Notes: generated from the letters alone by a model not told the origin. A stretch of DNA of 64,000 bases from Streptomyces pactum (GCF_016031615.1 NZ_JACYXC010000001.1:3038001-3102000), one strand, 5' to 3'; counted from the first letter of the stretch, positions 35,281 to 44,376 are shown. Numbers and translations: made by a program.

Positions 35281-37823
35281 GCGCGCACCTCCGGTTCGGT
35301 GGCTTCGGTGACGACCGGCGCGGCCGCGGCCGGGCCGATGCGGACGAGGTCGCCCGGGCGGGCCCCGGTGTCGCGCCGCACCGTGCTCGACAGCTGCGCG
35401 CCGGTGGTCCGGACGGGCGAGTTCAGCGGCAGCCACACCACCCGGTCGGGCATCGGGGTGACGCACAGCGGCAGGACCACCGAGCCGTCCGGGCCGGTGA
35501 CGGCGAGCGGTTCGCCGTCGGCGACCCCGGCCTCGGCGGCGGTGGCCGGGGAGAGCCGGGCGACCGCGGCGTGCCGGGTGCCGGCCAGCGCCTCGTCGCC
35601 CTCCTGGAGCCGGCCCCGGTCCAGCAGCAGCCGGTGCCCGGCCAGGACCGCCTGGCCGGCCTCGGGGCGGGGCAGCGGCCCGCCGCTCGCCGCCGGACCG
35701 GCCGGGCGCGGCCCGGTCCACCGGCCGAGCCGCTCCAGCTCCCGGTGGACGGCGGCCAGGTCCGGCAGGCCCAGCGGTACGCCGAGGGCGTCGGCGAGCA
35801 TGTGCAGCACCCGGGCGTCGGGCGGCAGGTGCGGCCGGGTGGCCTGCGCCGGCCTGATCGCCGTCTCGAACGGGCGGGCGCGGCCCTCCCAGTTGAGGAA
35901 GGTGCCGGGCTTCTCCGCGACCGCGGCCACCGGCAGCACCACATCGGCCCGCGCGGTCACCTCACCCGGCCGCTGCTCCACGCTGACCAGGAAGTCCACC
36001 GCGTCCAGCGCCTCGGCGGCGCGGGCCGGGTCGGGCAGGTCCGCCACCTCCACGCCGGCCACCAGCAGCGCCCGCAGCTCGCCGCCGGCCGCGGCCTCCA
36101 CGATGTGGGCGGTGTCCCGCCCGTAGGCGTGCGGCAGGGCCGGCACCCCCCACACCTCGGCGACCTCCTGGCGGGCCCGCGCGTCGTGGGCGGGGCGGCC
36201 GCCCGGCAGCAGGACCGGCAGCGCGCCGGCCTCCACCGCCCCGCGCTCCCCGGCCCGGCGCGGGATCCACACCAGGCGGGCGCCGGTGGCGGCGGCGAGC
36301 CGGACCGCGGCGGTGAACGCGCCGGGGACGGCGGCCAGCCGCTCCCCGGCCAGGATCAGCGCCCCCTCGGCGCGGAGCGCCGCGGCCGCCTGCCGCCCGG
36401 CCTCGTCCAGGCCGAAGCCGTCGCCGCCGTCGCCGGCCGCGGCCAGCGCGTCCAGCCACTGCGGCTCGGTGCCGGGGGCGGCCGGCAGCAGCGTGCCGCC
36501 CGCCTTGACCAGGCCGCGGCTGGCGTGGCTGGCCAGGCCGAAGGTGCGCTGGCCGTGGCCGCGGTGCGCCTTGCGCAGCCGCAGGAAAACCCCGGGCGCC
36601 TCCTCCTCGGCCTCCAGCCCGGCGAGCAGCACCGCCGGGGACCGCTCCAGCGCGGTGTGGGTGACGTCCGTGCCGCGGCCGGCGACGTGCGCGGCGAGGA
36701 AGTCGGCCTCCTCGCTGCTGTGCGCGCGGGCCCGGAAGTCCACGTCGTTGGTGTCCAGCACCACCCGGGCGAACTTGGCGTAGGCGTAGGCGTCCTCCAC
36801 CGTCAGCCGGCCGCCGGTGAGCACCCCGGCCCGGCCCCGGGCGGCGGCCAGCCCCTCGGCGGCGGCCCGCAGCGCCTCCGGCCAGCTCGCCCGCTCCAGC
36901 TCACCGGTGTCGCGGTTGCGCACCAGCGGGTGGGTGAGCCGGTCCGGCAGCTGGGCGTAGCGGAAGGCGAAGCGGCCCTTGTCGCACAGCCACTCCTCGT
37001 TGACCTCCGGGTCGTTGGCCGCCAGCCGCCGCATCACCTTGCCGCGCCGGTGGTCGGTGCGGGTGGCGCAGCCGCCGGCGCAGTGCTCGCACACGCTCGG
37101 CGAGGAGACCAGGTCGAAGGGGCGGGAGCGGAACCGGTAGGCGGCCGAGGTGAGCGCGCCGACCGGGCAGATCTGGATGGTGTTGCCGGAGAAGTAGCTC
37201 TCGAACGGCTCGCCCTCACCGGTGCCGACCTGCTGCAGGGCGCCGCGCTCCAGCAGCTCGATCATCGGGTCGCCGGCGATCTGCTGGGAGAAGCGGGTGC
37301 AGCGGGCGCACAGCACGCAGCGCTCGCGGTCCAGCAGCACCTGCGGGGAGATCGGCACCGGCTTGGCGAAGGTCCGCTTGCGCCCCTCGAAGCGGGTGTC
37401 CGGGTCGCCGGTGGACATCGCCTGGTTCTGCAGCGGGCACTCGCCGCCCTTGTCGCAGACCGGGCAGTCCAGCGGGTGGTTGATCAGCAGCAGCTCCATC
37501 ACGCCGCGCTGCGCCTTCTCGGCCACCGGCGAGGTGAGCTGGGTGCGCACCACCATGCCGTCGGTGCAGGTGATGGTGCAGGAGGCCATCGGCTTGCGCT
37601 GGCCCTCCACCTCGACGATGCACTGGCGGCAGGCGCCGGCCGGGTCCAGCAGCGGGTGGTCGCAGAAGCGCGGGATCTCGATGCCGAGGAGTTCCGCGGC
37701 CCGGATCACCAGGGTGCCCTTGGGGACGGAGATCTCGATCCCGTCGATGGTGAGGGTGACCAGGTCCTGGGGAGGGACCGGTGCCTGCCCTCCCCCGGCG
37801 GGGGCGTCGGCGGTCACGGTCAT
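35277..37823 (-). CDS. nuoG: NADH-quinone oxidoreductase subunit G
   Basis: Large FeS subunit of the NADH-oxidising arm, 848 residues. Clusters in order: 2Fe-2S (CDHPLLDPAGACRQC and a later Cys in PMASC, about 54-82), the His/Cys 4Fe-4S site HPLDCPVCDKGGECPLQ (about 117-133), 4Fe-4S CVLCARC with a distal Cys in QICPVGAL (about 172-226), and CEHCAGGC plus Cys in WLCDKGRF (about 245-285). The last set corresponds to the off-pathway N7 site kept by only some bacteria. The remainder is the molybdopterin-oxidoreductase-like domain without cofactor motif and with much Ala/Gly expansion. Coupled to nuoF by a 4-bp overlap. Confidence 0.95.
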   Translation of the reverse strand: MTVTADAPAGGGQAPVPPQDLVTLTIDGIEISVPKGTLVIRAAELLGIEIPRFCDHPLLDPAGACRQCIVEVEGQRKPMASCTITCTDGMVVRTQLTSPVAEKAQRGVMELLLINHPLDCPVCDKGGECPLQNQAMSTGDPDTRFEGRKRTFAKPVPISPQVLLDRERCVLCARCTRFSQQIAGDPMIELLERGALQQVGTGEGEPFESYFSGNTIQICPVGALTSAAYRFRSRPFDLVSSPSVCEHCAGGCATRTDHRRGKVMRRLAANDPEVNEEWLCDKGRFAFRYAQLPDRLTHPLVRNRDTGELERASWPEALRAAAEGLAAARGRAGVLTGGRLTVEDAYAYAKFARVVLDTNDVDFRARAHSSEEADFLAAHVAGRGTDVTHTALERSPAVLLAGLEAEEEAPGVFLRLRKAHRGHGQRTFGLASHASRGLVKAGGTLLPAAPGTEPQWLDALAAAGDGGDGFGLDEAGRQAAAALRAEGALILAGERLAAVPGAFTAAVRLAAATGARLVWIPRRAGERGAVEAGALPVLLPGGRPAHDARARQEVAEVWGVPALPHAYGRDTAHIVEAAAGGELRALLVAGVEVADLPDPARAAEALDAVDFLVSVEQRPGEVTARADVVLPVAAVAEKPGTFLNWEGRARPFETAIRPAQATRPHLPPDARVLHMLADALGVPLGLPDLAAVHRELERLGRWTGPRPAGPAASGGPLPRPEAGQAVLAGHRLLLDRGRLQEGDEALAGTRHAAVARLSPATAAEAGVADGEPLAVTGPDGSVVLPLCVTPMPDRVVWLPLNSPVRTTGAQLSSTVRRDTGARPGDLVRIGPAAAAPVVTEATEPEVRA

Positions 37824-39232
37824 GCGTTCACCTCCAGGTGAGCGGTCTTCGGGCCGTCCGCCCAGGCGGTGGACCTGGCCGGGTCGAAGGGGCAGCCGCG
37901 GCCGGTGATGTGCTCCTCGTACTCGGCCCGGAAGTACTTCAGGGAGGAGAAGATCGGCGAGGCGGCGCCGTCACCGAGGGCGCAGAACGACTTGCCGTTG
38001 ATGTTGTCGGCGATGTCGGCGAGCTTGTCGAGGTCCTCGGTGCGGCCCTTGCCGTCCTCGATGTCGCGCAGCAGCTGGACCAGCCAGTAGGTGCCCTCCC
38101 GGCAGGGGGTGCACTTGCCGCAGGACTCGTGGGCGTAGAACTCGGTCCACCGGGTCACCGCCCGCACCACGCAGGTGGTCTCGTCGAAGCACTGGAGCGC
38201 CTTGGTGCCGAGCATCGAACCGGCCGCGCCCACGCCCTCGTAGTCCAGCGGCACGTCGAGGTGCTCGTCGGTGAGGATCGGGGTGGAGGAGCCGCCGGGG
38301 GTCCAGAACTTGAGCCGGTGGCCGGGGCGCATGCCGCCGCTGAGGTCGAGCAGCTGGCGCAGCGTGATGCCCAGCGGCGCCTCGTACTGGCCGGGGGCGG
38401 CGACGTGCCCGGAGAGCGAGTACAGCGTGAAGCCGGGGGACTTCTCGCTGCCCATCGAGCGGAACCACTCCTTGCCCCGGTGGAGGATGGCGGGAACCGA
38501 GGCGATGGACTCGACGTTGTTCACCACGGTGGGGCAGGCGTACAGGCCGGCGACCGCGGGGAAGGGGGGCCGCAGCCGGGGCTGGCCGCGGCGTCCTTCC
38601 AGGGAGTCCAGCAGGGCGGTCTCCTCACCGCAGATGTACGCGCCGGCGCCGGCGTGCACGGTGATCTCCAGCGGCGGGAGGTCGTCGATGCCCAGGGCGC
38701 GTGCGCGTTCGGCGGCGGTGCCCAGGTAGCCCGCCCGGTACGCCTCGCGCACCGCCTCGTGGAGGCGGCGCAGCACCGGGACCACCTCGCCGCGCAGGTA
38801 GATGAAGGCGTGGGTGGAGCGGATGGCGTGGCAGGCGATGGCCATGCCCTCGATGAGCGCGTGCGGGTTGGCGAAGAGGAGGGGGATGTCCTTGCAGGTG
38901 CCGGGTTCGGACTCGTCGGCGTTGACCACCAGGTAGTGGGGTTTGCCGTCGCCCTGCGGGATGAACTGCCACTTCATGCCGGTGGGGAAGCCGGCGCCGC
39001 CGCGGCCGCGCAGGCCGGCGTCCTTGACCAGCGCGATCACGTCGTCGGGGGGCATCGCCAGGGCCTTGCGCAGGCCCTCGTACCCGTCGTGGCGCAGGTA
39101 GGTGCGCAGCGTCCAGGGGTCCGGCTCGTCCCAGAAGGCGGAGAGCACCGGGGCGAGCAGCTTCTCCGGGCCCGTTCCGCCGCCGGCGTCCGGCCGGGAG
39201 GAACCGTCGTTACGGGTGACCACGGTCATCAC
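37820..39232 (-). CDS. nuoF: NADH-quinone oxidoreductase subunit F
   Basis: NADH-binding flavoprotein that accepts hydride on FMN and passes electrons to cluster N3. The 470 residues show GLRGRGGAGFPTGMKW (NADH/FMN, about 74-89), NADESEPGTCKD (about 104), GAGAYICGEETALLDSLEGRRG (two pieces, about 195-216) and the 4Fe-4S motif ESCGKCTPCREG with a distal Cys in SFCALGD (about 372-420). The GTG start overlaps the nuoE stop (GTGA); an ATG directly follows it. All catalytic residues I can check are present. Confidence 0.95.
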   Translation of the reverse strand: MMTVVTRNDGSSRPDAGGGTGPEKLLAPVLSAFWDEPDPWTLRTYLRHDGYEGLRKALAMPPDDVIALVKDAGLRGRGGAGFPTGMKWQFIPQGDGKPHYLVVNADESEPGTCKDIPLLFANPHALIEGMAIACHAIRSTHAFIYLRGEVVPVLRRLHEAVREAYRAGYLGTAAERARALGIDDLPPLEITVHAGAGAYICGEETALLDSLEGRRGQPRLRPPFPAVAGLYACPTVVNNVESIASVPAILHRGKEWFRSMGSEKSPGFTLYSLSGHVAAPGQYEAPLGITLRQLLDLSGGMRPGHRLKFWTPGGSSTPILTDEHLDVPLDYEGVGAAGSMLGTKALQCFDETTCVVRAVTRWTEFYAHESCGKCTPCREGTYWLVQLLRDIEDGKGRTEDLDKLADIADNINGKSFCALGDGAASPIFSSLKYFRAEYEEHITGRGCPFDPARSTAWADGPKTAHLEVNA

Positions 39233-40098
39233 TCCCCCTCCTCACCGACGGGACCGGCCGGGTGGTGCGGGTCCGAGGCGGCGGTGGTGCGCGGCGCGTC
39301 GTGCGAGCTGGGGTGGCCGGGCGGGGCCGCGCCGGGGGCGTCGGCCCGGTCGTACTGCCCGGCGGGGGCGTCGGCGGGCTGCCCGGCGCCGCGCTGGGAG
39401 ACCAGGCGGCCGGGGGCGGCCTCGCCCTTGGCGAGCTTGAGCCCGATCAGCGAGGCGTGGCCGCCTCCGCCGGTGGCCTCCACCGCGCCGGGCCGGGGGT
39501 CGGGGAAGCCGGCGAGGATGCGCGCGGTCTCCTTGTAGGTGCACAGCGGGGCGCCCCGGGTGGGCTCGACGGTGCGGCCGGCCCGCAGGTCGTCCACCAG
39601 CCGGCGGGCGGACTCGGGCGTCTGGTTGTCGAAGAACTCCCAGTTGACCATCACCACGGGCGCGTAGTCGCAGGCCGCGTTGCACTCGATGTGTTCGAGG
39701 GTGACCTTGCCGTCCTCGGTGGTCTCGCCGCCGGCGATCCGCAGGTGCTCCTGGAGGGCCTCGTAGATCGCGTCGCCGCCCATCACCGCGCACAGCGTGT
39801 TGGTGCACACCCCGACCTGGTAGTCGCCGGAGGGCTTGCGCCGGTACATGGTGTAGAAGGTGGCGACCGCGGTGACCTCGGCGGGGGTGAGGTCGAGCAT
39901 CTCGGCGCAGAAGCGGATGCCGGTGCGGGTGACGTACCCCTCCTCGGACTGCACCAGGTGCAGCAGCGGCAGCAGGGCGCTGCGGCTGCCGGGGTAGCGG
40001 GCGATCACCTCCCGGGCGTCGGCCTCCAGCCGGGTGCGGACCTCGGCCGGGTAGTCCGGGGCGGGCAGCTGGGGCATTCCCAGACTCACGTCTGTCAC
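39229..40098 (-). CDS. nuoE: NADH-quinone oxidoreductase subunit E with disordered C-terminal extension
   Basis: Thioredoxin-like subunit carrying 2Fe-2S cluster N1a. Helical N-terminal part (about 20-75), then ligands CTNTLC (about 98-103) and CNAACDYAP (about 139-147). The catalytic fold ends near residue 200; about 80 extra residues rich in Gly, Ala, Pro and His follow, making 289 in total compared with about 165-220 usually. GTG at 40098 follows GGGAGG. A 115-bp spacer separates it from nuoD, the longest gap in the operon. Confidence 0.94.
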   Translation of the reverse strand: MTDVSLGMPQLPAPDYPAEVRTRLEADAREVIARYPGSRSALLPLLHLVQSEEGYVTRTGIRFCAEMLDLTPAEVTAVATFYTMYRRKPSGDYQVGVCTNTLCAVMGGDAIYEALQEHLRIAGGETTEDGKVTLEHIECNAACDYAPVVMVNWEFFDNQTPESARRLVDDLRAGRTVEPTRGAPLCTYKETARILAGFPDPRPGAVEATGGGGHASLIGLKLAKGEAAPGRLVSQRGAGQPADAPAGQYDRADAPGAAPPGHPSSHDAPRTTAASDPHHPAGPVGEEGE

Positions 40099-40213
40099 AG
40101 TGCCTCCCTGGGTGCGTCTCCCGAGGTGGCCGCCGGGCCCGCGGCGGGGCCGGGCGGGAGCGGGGGGTGCGGCGCCCCGCGTCGTGCGCGGGCGCCTTCG
40201 GTGCGTGCGACGC

Positions 40214-41557
40214 TCACCTGTCGACGCCTCCCATCACGGGGTCGATGGACGCCACGGCCACGATGACGTCGGCGACCTGGCCGCCTTCGCACATCGCCGC
40301 CACGGACTGCAGGTTGGTGAAGGACGGGTCGCGGAAGTGGACCCGGTAGGGGCGGGTGCCGCCGTCGCTGACCACGTGCACGCCCAGCTCGCCCTTGGGC
40401 GACTCGATCGCCGCGTATGCCTGGCCGGGCGGCACCCGGAAGCCCTCGGTGACCAGCTTGAAGTGGTGGATCAGGGCCTCCATCGAGGTGCCCATGATCT
40501 TCTTGATGTGGTCGAGGGAGTTGCCGAGCCCGTCCGGGCCGAGCGCCAGCTGCGCGGGCCAGGCGATCTTCTTGTCGGCGACCATCACCGGGCCGGGGCG
40601 GAGCCGGTCCAGGCACTGCTCGACGATCCGCAGCGACTGGTGCATCTCCTCGACCCGGATCAGGAAGCGGCCGTAGGCGTCGCAGGTGTCGGCGGTGGGC
40701 ACGTCGAACTCGTAGTTCTCGTAGCCGCAGTAGGGCCGGGACTTGCGCAGGTCGTGCGGGAGCCCGGTGGCGCGCAGTATCGGCCCGGTGATGCCCAGCG
40801 CCATGCACCCGGCCAGGTCGAGGTGGCCGACGTTCTGGGTGCGCCCCTTGAAGATGGGGTTGCCGCTGGCGAGCTTGTCGTACTCGGCGAGGTTCTTCCG
40901 CATCTTCTTCACGAAGGCCCGCACCTGGTCCACGGCGCCCGGGGGCAGGTCCTGGGCGAGGCCGCCGGGGCGGACGAAGGCGTGGTTCATCCGCAGCCCG
41001 GTGATCAGCTCGAACAGGTCCAGGACCATCTCCCGGTCCCGGAAGCCGGTGAACATCACGGTGATGGCGCCGAGCTCCATGCCGCCGGTGGCGGCGTAGA
41101 CCAGGTGCGAGGAGATCCGGTTGAGCTCCATGAGCATGACGCGGATGACCGAGGCCCGCTCGGGGATCTGGTCCTCGATGCCCAGCAGCCGCTCCACGCC
41201 GAGGCAGTAGGCCACCTCGTTGAAGAACGGCGTCAGGTAGTCCATGCGCGTGACGAAGGTGGTGCCCTGCGTCCAGTTCCGGTATTCGAGGTTCTTCTCG
41301 ATGCCGGTGTGCAGGTAGCCGATCCCGCAGCGGGCCTCGGTGACCGTCTCGCCGTCGATCTCCAGGATGAGCCGGAGCACGCCGTGGGTGGACGGGTGCT
41401 GCGGACCCATGTTGACCACGATCCGCTCGTCGTCGGACCGGGCCGCGGCGGCGACGACCTCGTCCCAGTCGCCGCCGGTGACCGTGTAGACGGGTCCCTC
41501 GGTGGTCTCCCGCGCGGGAGCGGGGGCCGGCCTGGTCGATGAGTTCGGGGAAGACAT
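40214..41557 (-). CDS. nuoD: NADH-quinone oxidoreductase subunit D
   Basis: 49-kDa-type subunit that lines the quinone-reduction site with NuoB. The 447 residues include VNMGPQHPSTHGVLRL with the conserved His of the quinone site (about 48-63), GIGYLHTGIEKN (about 78), the MDYLTPF segment (about 104), ELNRISSHLVY (about 144) and RPYCGYENYEFDVPT (about 285). ATG at 41557 shares one base with the nuoC stop (TGATG). The first 30 residues are a Pro/Ala-rich tail. Confidence 0.95.
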   Translation of the reverse strand: MSSPNSSTRPAPAPARETTEGPVYTVTGGDWDEVVAAAARSDDERIVVNMGPQHPSTHGVLRLILEIDGETVTEARCGIGYLHTGIEKNLEYRNWTQGTTFVTRMDYLTPFFNEVAYCLGVERLLGIEDQIPERASVIRVMLMELNRISSHLVYAATGGMELGAITVMFTGFRDREMVLDLFELITGLRMNHAFVRPGGLAQDLPPGAVDQVRAFVKKMRKNLAEYDKLASGNPIFKGRTQNVGHLDLAGCMALGITGPILRATGLPHDLRKSRPYCGYENYEFDVPTADTCDAYGRFLIRVEEMHQSLRIVEQCLDRLRPGPVMVADKKIAWPAQLALGPDGLGNSLDHIKKIMGTSMEALIHHFKLVTEGFRVPPGQAYAAIESPKGELGVHVVSDGGTRPYRVHFRDPSFTNLQSVAAMCEGGQVADVIVAVASIDPVMGGVDR

Positions 41558-42336
41558 CAGCTGTACGACCTCCGCTGGTCGGGCGCCGGGATCTCGGCGC
41601 CCTTGTACTCGACGGGGATGCCGCCGAGTGAGTAGTCCTTGCGCTGCGGGTGGCCCTGCCAGTCGTCGGGCATCATGATCCGGGTGAGCGACGGATGGCC
41701 GTCGAAGACCAGGCCGAAGAAGTCGTAGGTCTCCCGCTCGTGCCAGTCGTTGGTCGGGTAGACCGAGACGATCGACGGGATGTGCGGGTCCCGGTCGGGC
41801 GCGGTCACCTCCAGCCGGATCAGCCGGTTGTGGGTGATCGACCGCAGGTGGTAGACGGCGTGCAGCTCCCGGCCGGTGTCGCCGGGGTAGTGCACCCCGC
41901 TCACCCCGGTGCAGATCTCGAAGCGCAGCGCGGGGTCGTCGCGCAGGGTGCGGGCCACCTGCGGCAGGTGTTCGCGGGCGATGTGGAAGGTCAGCTCGTC
42001 GCGGTCCACCACGGTCTTCTCGATGACCTCGCCGGGCACCAGCCCCTGTTCCTCCAGGGCGCCTTCGAGCTCGTCGGCGATCTCGTCGAACTCCCCGTAC
42101 GCGTCCCGGGAGCGCGGGCCCCCGTACGGGCGGGTGGCCGGGCCGGGCATCCGGATGCCCCGCACCAGCCCGCCGTAGCCCGAGGTGTCGCCGCCGTTGT
42201 TGGCGCCGAACATGCCCTGCTGCACGCGGATGGTCTCGCCCCGGTCACCGCGCTGGCCCGGCAGGTTCTGCGCGTTGAGGTCCTGCTCGGGGTTGACCCC
42301 GCCGGGGCCCGGGTCGTGGGTGCTGGAGTCATTCAC
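41557..42336 (-). CDS. nuoC: NADH-quinone oxidoreductase subunit C
   Basis: 30-kDa-type structural subunit of the connecting arm, 259 residues. After about 95 residues of variable Gly-rich sequence, the conserved fold appears: ELTFHIAREHLPQVARTLRDD, LHAVYHLRSI, PSIVSVYPTNDWHERETYDFFGLVF (in two pieces) and the signature PDDWQGHPQRKDYSLGG near residue 228. GTG at 42336 overlaps the nuoB TGA (GTGA). C and D are separate genes here, unlike the fused nuoCD of E. coli. Confidence 0.94.
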   Translation of the reverse strand: MNDSSTHDPGPGGVNPEQDLNAQNLPGQRGDRGETIRVQQGMFGANNGGDTSGYGGLVRGIRMPGPATRPYGGPRSRDAYGEFDEIADELEGALEEQGLVPGEVIEKTVVDRDELTFHIAREHLPQVARTLRDDPALRFEICTGVSGVHYPGDTGRELHAVYHLRSITHNRLIRLEVTAPDRDPHIPSIVSVYPTNDWHERETYDFFGLVFDGHPSLTRIMMPDDWQGHPQRKDYSLGGIPVEYKGAEIPAPDQRRSYS

Positions 42337-42887
42337 CGCAGCAGCCCCTTCATCTCGATGGTCGGGAGCGCCTTGAGCGCCGCTTCCTCCGCCTCGCGGG
42401 CCGCGCGTACGCGGTTGACGCCGAGCTTCTCGTCGCGGATCTTCTCGTGCAGCTTGATGATCGCGTCGAGCAGCATCTCGGGGCGGGGCGGACAGCCGGG
42501 CAGATAGATGTCCACCGGCACGATGTGGTCCACGCCCTGCACGATCGCGTAGTTGTTGAACATGCCGCCGGAGGAGGCGCACACGCCCATCGCGATCACC
42601 CACTTGGGGTTCGGCATTTGGTCGTAGACCTGGCGGAGCACCGGGGCCATCTTCTGGCTCACCCGCCCGGCGACGATCATCAGATCGGCCTGGCGGGGGG
42701 AGCCACGCCAGACCTCCATGCCCCAGCGCGCCATGTCGTAGCGCCCGGCGCCGGTGGCCATCATCTCGATCGCGCAGCACGCGAGCCCGAAGGTGGCGCC
42801 GAAGACCGAGGACTTGCGGGCCAGACCGGCCGCGTTCTCCACCGTGGTGAGCAGGAACCCGCTCGGCAGTTTCTCTTCGATACCCAT
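42333..42887 (-). CDS. nuoB: NADH-quinone oxidoreductase subunit B
   Basis: Subunit of 184 residues holding terminal cluster N2. Ligands are the adjacent Cys pair in FGLACCAIEMMA (about 33-44), Cys in MGVCASSGGMFNNYAIVQ (about 100) and Cys in YLPGCPPRPEMLLDAI (about 130). Arg/Asp residues of the quinone pocket (GRYDMARWGMEVWRGSPRQADL) are present. A 45-bp gap separates it from nuoA. It differs from the second copy at 125-922 in lacking the extra Cys and the long tails. Confidence 0.96.
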   Translation of the reverse strand: MGIEEKLPSGFLLTTVENAAGLARKSSVFGATFGLACCAIEMMATGAGRYDMARWGMEVWRGSPRQADLMIVAGRVSQKMAPVLRQVYDQMPNPKWVIAMGVCASSGGMFNNYAIVQGVDHIVPVDIYLPGCPPRPEMLLDAIIKLHEKIRDEKLGVNRVRAAREAEEAALKALPTIEMKGLLR

Positions 42888-42932
42888 CCGATGTGCCCTC
42901 TCTCCCTTGAGCTCCGCTCCGGCCGTTCGCCC

Positions 42933-43292
42933 CTAGTCCCACTCCAGGCCGCCGCGGCGCCAGACGTAGGCGTAGGCGACGAAGACGGTGAGGACGAAGA
43001 GGAGCATTTCCACGAGTCCGAACAGCCCCAGGGCGTCGAAGGTGACGGCCCACGGGTAGAGGAAGACGATCTCGATGTCGAAGACGATGAAGAGCATCGC
43101 CGTCAGGTAGTACTTGATCGGGAAGCGCCCGCCGCCGGCCGGCTGCGGGGTCGGCTCGATGCCGCATTCGTAGGCTTCGAGCTTGGCCCGGTTGTAGCGC
43201 TTGGGGCCGACGATCGACGCCATGAAGACGGAGAAGATCGCGAAACCGGCCCCGAGGGCTCCCAGTACGAGGATGGGCGCGTATGCGTTCAC
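42933..43292 (-). CDS. nuoA: NADH-quinone oxidoreductase subunit A
   Basis: Three-helix membrane subunit of 119 residues and first gene of the operon. The loop with LEAYECGIEPTPQPAGGGRF and the second helix FIVFDIEIVFLYPWAV are family signatures; the end is YVWRRGGLEWD. I use the GTG at 43292, preceded by GAGGACG, which gives the usual length; the frame is open to 43376 but codes for unconserved sequence. A Rex-like operator lies about 100 bp upstream. Confidence 0.94.
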   Translation of the reverse strand: MNAYAPILVLGALGAGFAIFSVFMASIVGPKRYNRAKLEAYECGIEPTPQPAGGGRFPIKYYLTAMLFIVFDIEIVFLYPWAVTFDALGLFGLVEMLLFVLTVFVAYAYVWRRGGLEWD

Positions 43293-43395
43293 CGTCCTCG
43301 CTCCCTTCGTCGACGATGACTGTGGGGTTCCCCCGGCCCGAGGCGGGGGGTGGACTGCACCAGGCAGGCTCACCACCGCACACAGATCGTGGTTA

Positions 43396-43411
43396 TGTGA
43401 GGCAGTTCACA
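43396..43411. promoter_or_regulatory. Rex-type (TGTGA-N6-TCACA) operator upstream of the nuo operon
   Basis: TGTGAGGCAGTTCACA is a perfect TGTGA-N6-TCACA palindrome. It matches the Rex operator consensus I recall from Streptomyces (TGTGAACGCGTTCACA) at 12 of 16 positions. It is 104 bp before the nuoA GTG and just downstream of the TAGGAT-like -10 box at 43433-43428 on the minus strand, a position suited to repression. Rex senses NADH/NAD+ and is known to control respiratory genes, including nuo, in S. coelicolor. A Crp-type protein is the alternative because the half-sites are the same. Confidence 0.65.
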
Positions 43412-43427
43412 AGCCCGATTCGCCTGC

Positions 43428-43433
43428 ATCCTA
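43428..43433 (-). promoter_or_regulatory. Candidate -10 box of the nuo promoter
   Basis: TAGGAT on the minus strand. No good -35 is visible at 17-18 bp (CGCAGA/TCGCAG), so recognition may be extended or activator-dependent. Transcription would begin near 43421 and run through the Rex-like site. Confidence 0.35.
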
Positions 43434-44376
43434 TGCCTGTCGTCCTGTGATCTGCGACACGGGGTACAGGAACGGCTTTGTGATCTCCACCACCTGACGA
43501 AGGATCATGAAGTCGTATGAGCGGTTATCTACACACGCAAAGCGTTCGACTGATCACCAGAAGTGATATTTGGAGCCGTCGACGCTGGTCACGGCGGTCT
43601 GGCATTATCAAGGAATCCCTGCTACCGCAAATTGGCGCGGAACGTCGTCAACTGATAAAGGAGATCCGCTCGTACGAGGGAGAGCCCGGCGGCGGGCCGG
43701 GGCCGGGCGGTGGGCGGAGCGGGCCGGGCGACGGTCCGGCGGCGACCGCGGACCGGCCGTCGCCGGCCGCTCGCCGGTCGCCGCCCGGCCGGGGCCGCTC
43801 GCGGCGGCTCGTGAAGCGGTGCACACGGCACGGCACGGTGGCGGCGGGGCGAGAGGCCGGTCGTGCACACGGGGCCGCCGGCTCGACGGGACGGACGGCC
43901 GATGCGGGGCGAAAGGCCACCGGCGCGGCGGCAGGGTCCACGCGGGACGGCGCGATGCGGGATGCCCCGGGGACGGCGTGGCGCGGGGCGGGCCGGGGCG
44001 GGAACGGTATGGCGCGGTACGGGGCGGTTCGGCGGGAGTGGTCCGGGCGGGCGGCCACGGGAGGGCGGCGCCCGGGAGGCGGATCGCGAGCGTCCGGAAC
44101 GGGGCGCCGGCAACGTGACGTATCCCACGCTCACACTACTTGTCTATCTCGATTTCCCAGGAAACCTTGGTGCGCCGCTCGAAAAGGTGATAGGGCCCCG
44201 AGTGTGGCGCCCAAGGTCGCAAACGCCATGCGTATGCACATGATCGAGGATTTCGGACAGCGGCGGACCGCCACCGTTTCGCGGTGAGGAGCCGGAATTT
44301 AGGGCGCGTACACGCCAAGTGTGGCGCACGTCACGTTTGTTGATCTCAACGCACACGCCCTGATAGCCGTGTACCC
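43434..44376. other. Long divergent intergenic region between nuoA and the NlpC/P60 gene
   Basis: About 940 bp without a convincing gene. 43434-43670 is unusually AT-rich for this genome and contains TGTGATCT twice (43446-43453 and 43479-43486), 33 bp or three helical turns apart. 43680-44110 is G-rich low-complexity sequence. 44111-44376 is AT-richer again and must hold the NlpC promoter; it has AGTGTGGCGC repeated (about 44200 and 44318) and a small CGCCA-AGTG-TGGCG hairpin (about 44309-44322). An open frame from 43517 shows poor codon bias (GC3 about 55 percent in its AT-rich part). Confidence 0.45.

Noticed and set aside
43396..43411. Crp-type (CAP) site
   Set aside because: The half-sites fit Crp equally, but the nuo context and known Rex control of nuo in Streptomyces favour Rex; kept as an alternative only.
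43517..44287. 256-codon plus-strand frame upstream of the NlpC gene
   Set aside because: Codon bias is poor in the AT-rich half and the rest is low-complexity; it overlaps probable promoters on both sides.
44111..44376. c-di-AMP (ydaO-type) riboswitch upstream of the NlpC/P60 gene
   Set aside because: This riboswitch often precedes wall hydrolases, but I could not find its conserved core here; a covariance search would decide.
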